DNA from: Prevotellamassilia sp.
GTDB lineage: Bacteria > Bacteroidota > Bacteroidia > Bacteroidales > Bacteroidaceae
NCBI GenBank assembly: GCA_009775705.1
Contig: VSQE01000104.1
Location: 1 to 5,820 of the forward strand
Reading direction: 5' to 3'
Length of the DNA stretch: 5,820 nucleotides
This document shows, one piece after another, positions 5,633 through 5,820 of this stretch. Under the pieces are notes generated by a model that was not told where the DNA came from, did not search any database, and saw only the letters and a list, made by a program, of their open reading frames with translations. Both the position numbers and the translations under genes were made by a program. The first letter of the stretch is position 1; every line of letters starts with the position of its first letter.

Positions 5633-5683
5633 CAAAATACTGATATTTCGTCTTTTTGTTTGGTATGATTAATAAAATAAGGT
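5608..5683. repeat. Perfect 30-bp inverted repeat with 16-bp centre
   Basis: Positions 5608-5637 and 5654-5683 are exact reverse complements over 30 bases, separated by 16 unrelated bases (5638-5653). The match ends abruptly on both sides. The left arm carries the -33 box and spacer of the ATPase promoter. The right arm carries a mirror copy pointing the other way but without a -7 box. It lies between two divergent promoters. Possible roles are a repressor site, a cruciform or hairpin element, or the product of an inverted duplication. Confidence 0.95.
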
Positions 5684-5707
5684 CGCTTGAAGATTTTCCG
5701 GATTTAA

Positions 5708-5739
5708 TTTGGACAGTCTGGACAAATGCGCTATATTTG
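5708..5739 (+). promoter_or_regulatory. Divergent promoter for a gene beyond the right edge
   Basis: TTTG (5708-5711), 20 bases and TATATTTG (5732-5739) fully match the Bacteroidetes consensus on the plus strand. The predicted start is about 5745. The spacer contains a 9-base-period direct repeat, TGGACA at 5710-5715 and 5719-5724, which could be a regulator site. Confidence 0.7.
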
Positions 5740-5794
5740 GGCCCAAGCCGAAATGGCGGTGCATGGATTTTGAGAAAAGTGTTAAATTTGTGGC

Positions 5795-5820
5795 ATGAAA
5801 ACCGCAGATGCAATATGGAT
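5795..5820 (+). CDS. Possible start of a gene cut by the window edge
   Basis: ATG at 5795 opens a frame reading MKTADAIW to the end of the window. It is preceded by a second -7-like box TAAATTTG (5783-5790) four bases upstream, the same spacing as in the leaderless ATPase gene, though no TTTG box lies 20 bases further up. The main promoter at 5708-5739 would also transcribe it. Only about eight codons are visible, so the product cannot be named. Confidence 0.4.

Noticed and set aside
5608..5683. Invertible promoter (phase-variation switch)
   Set aside because: Recombination between the arms would flip only a 16-bp centre with no promoter in it, and no invertase gene is in the window.
5619..5813. 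64-codon minus-strand frame upstream of the ATPase
   Set aside because: It runs through the perfect inverted repeat and through two promoter regions, and has no recognisable features.
1..5820. CRISPR array, tRNA, rRNA or insertion sequence
   Set aside because: I saw no regularly spaced direct repeats with unique spacers, no tRNA-like cloverleaf and no transposase. The heptamer array has no spacers.

Overview
The window looks like a chromosomal segment of a Bacteroidales bacterium (Bacteroides/Prevotella-type). The main reason is that four promoter-like sites match the Bacteroidetes consensus (TTTG, then TAnnTTTG), each with exactly 20 bases between the boxes. The gene content fits: a BlaI/M56 pair without a penicillin-binding sensor, and an AAA_14/DUF4143 ATPase. 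Genus cannot be fixed from sequence alone.

Layout. (1) Positions 2-1024 (+) hold the C-terminal two thirds of an ABC-F ATPase whose 5' end lies outside the window. (2) Positions 1017-1650 contain no convincing protein gene but are dense in structure: an inverted array of AATTA heptamers that supplies the ABC-F stop codon, a long AT-rich hairpin, and a predicted ~49-nt minus-strand RNA with its own promoter, 5' hairpin and intrinsic terminator. The promoter and operator-like dyads of the next operon follow. (3) Positions 1675-4272 (+) form a three-gene operon: a BlaI/MecI-type repressor, a membrane M56 metallopeptidase overlapping it by one base (TGATG), and a small predicted lipoprotein. A bidirectional terminator at 4297-4342 closes it. 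(4) Positions 4385-5596 (-) encode an AAA_14/DUF4143 ATPase, less GC-rich than the operon. Its promoter is built into one arm of a perfect 30-bp inverted repeat, and its mRNA is predicted to be leaderless. (5) A divergent promoter at 5708-5739 drives a gene leaving the right edge.

How the parts may work together. The operon is a BlaI/BlaR1-like signalling unit: the repressor should silence the promoter at 1570-1601, and the zinc protease should destroy the repressor after its extracytoplasmic C-terminal domain senses something. That domain is not a penicillin-binding domain. About 53 residues of it align without gaps to the downstream lipoprotein, so sensor and lipoprotein seem to carry the same domain. 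This self-matching sensor/lipoprotein pair, the small RNA candidate and the perfect inverted repeat are the most interesting items here. All functional statements are inferred from sequence.
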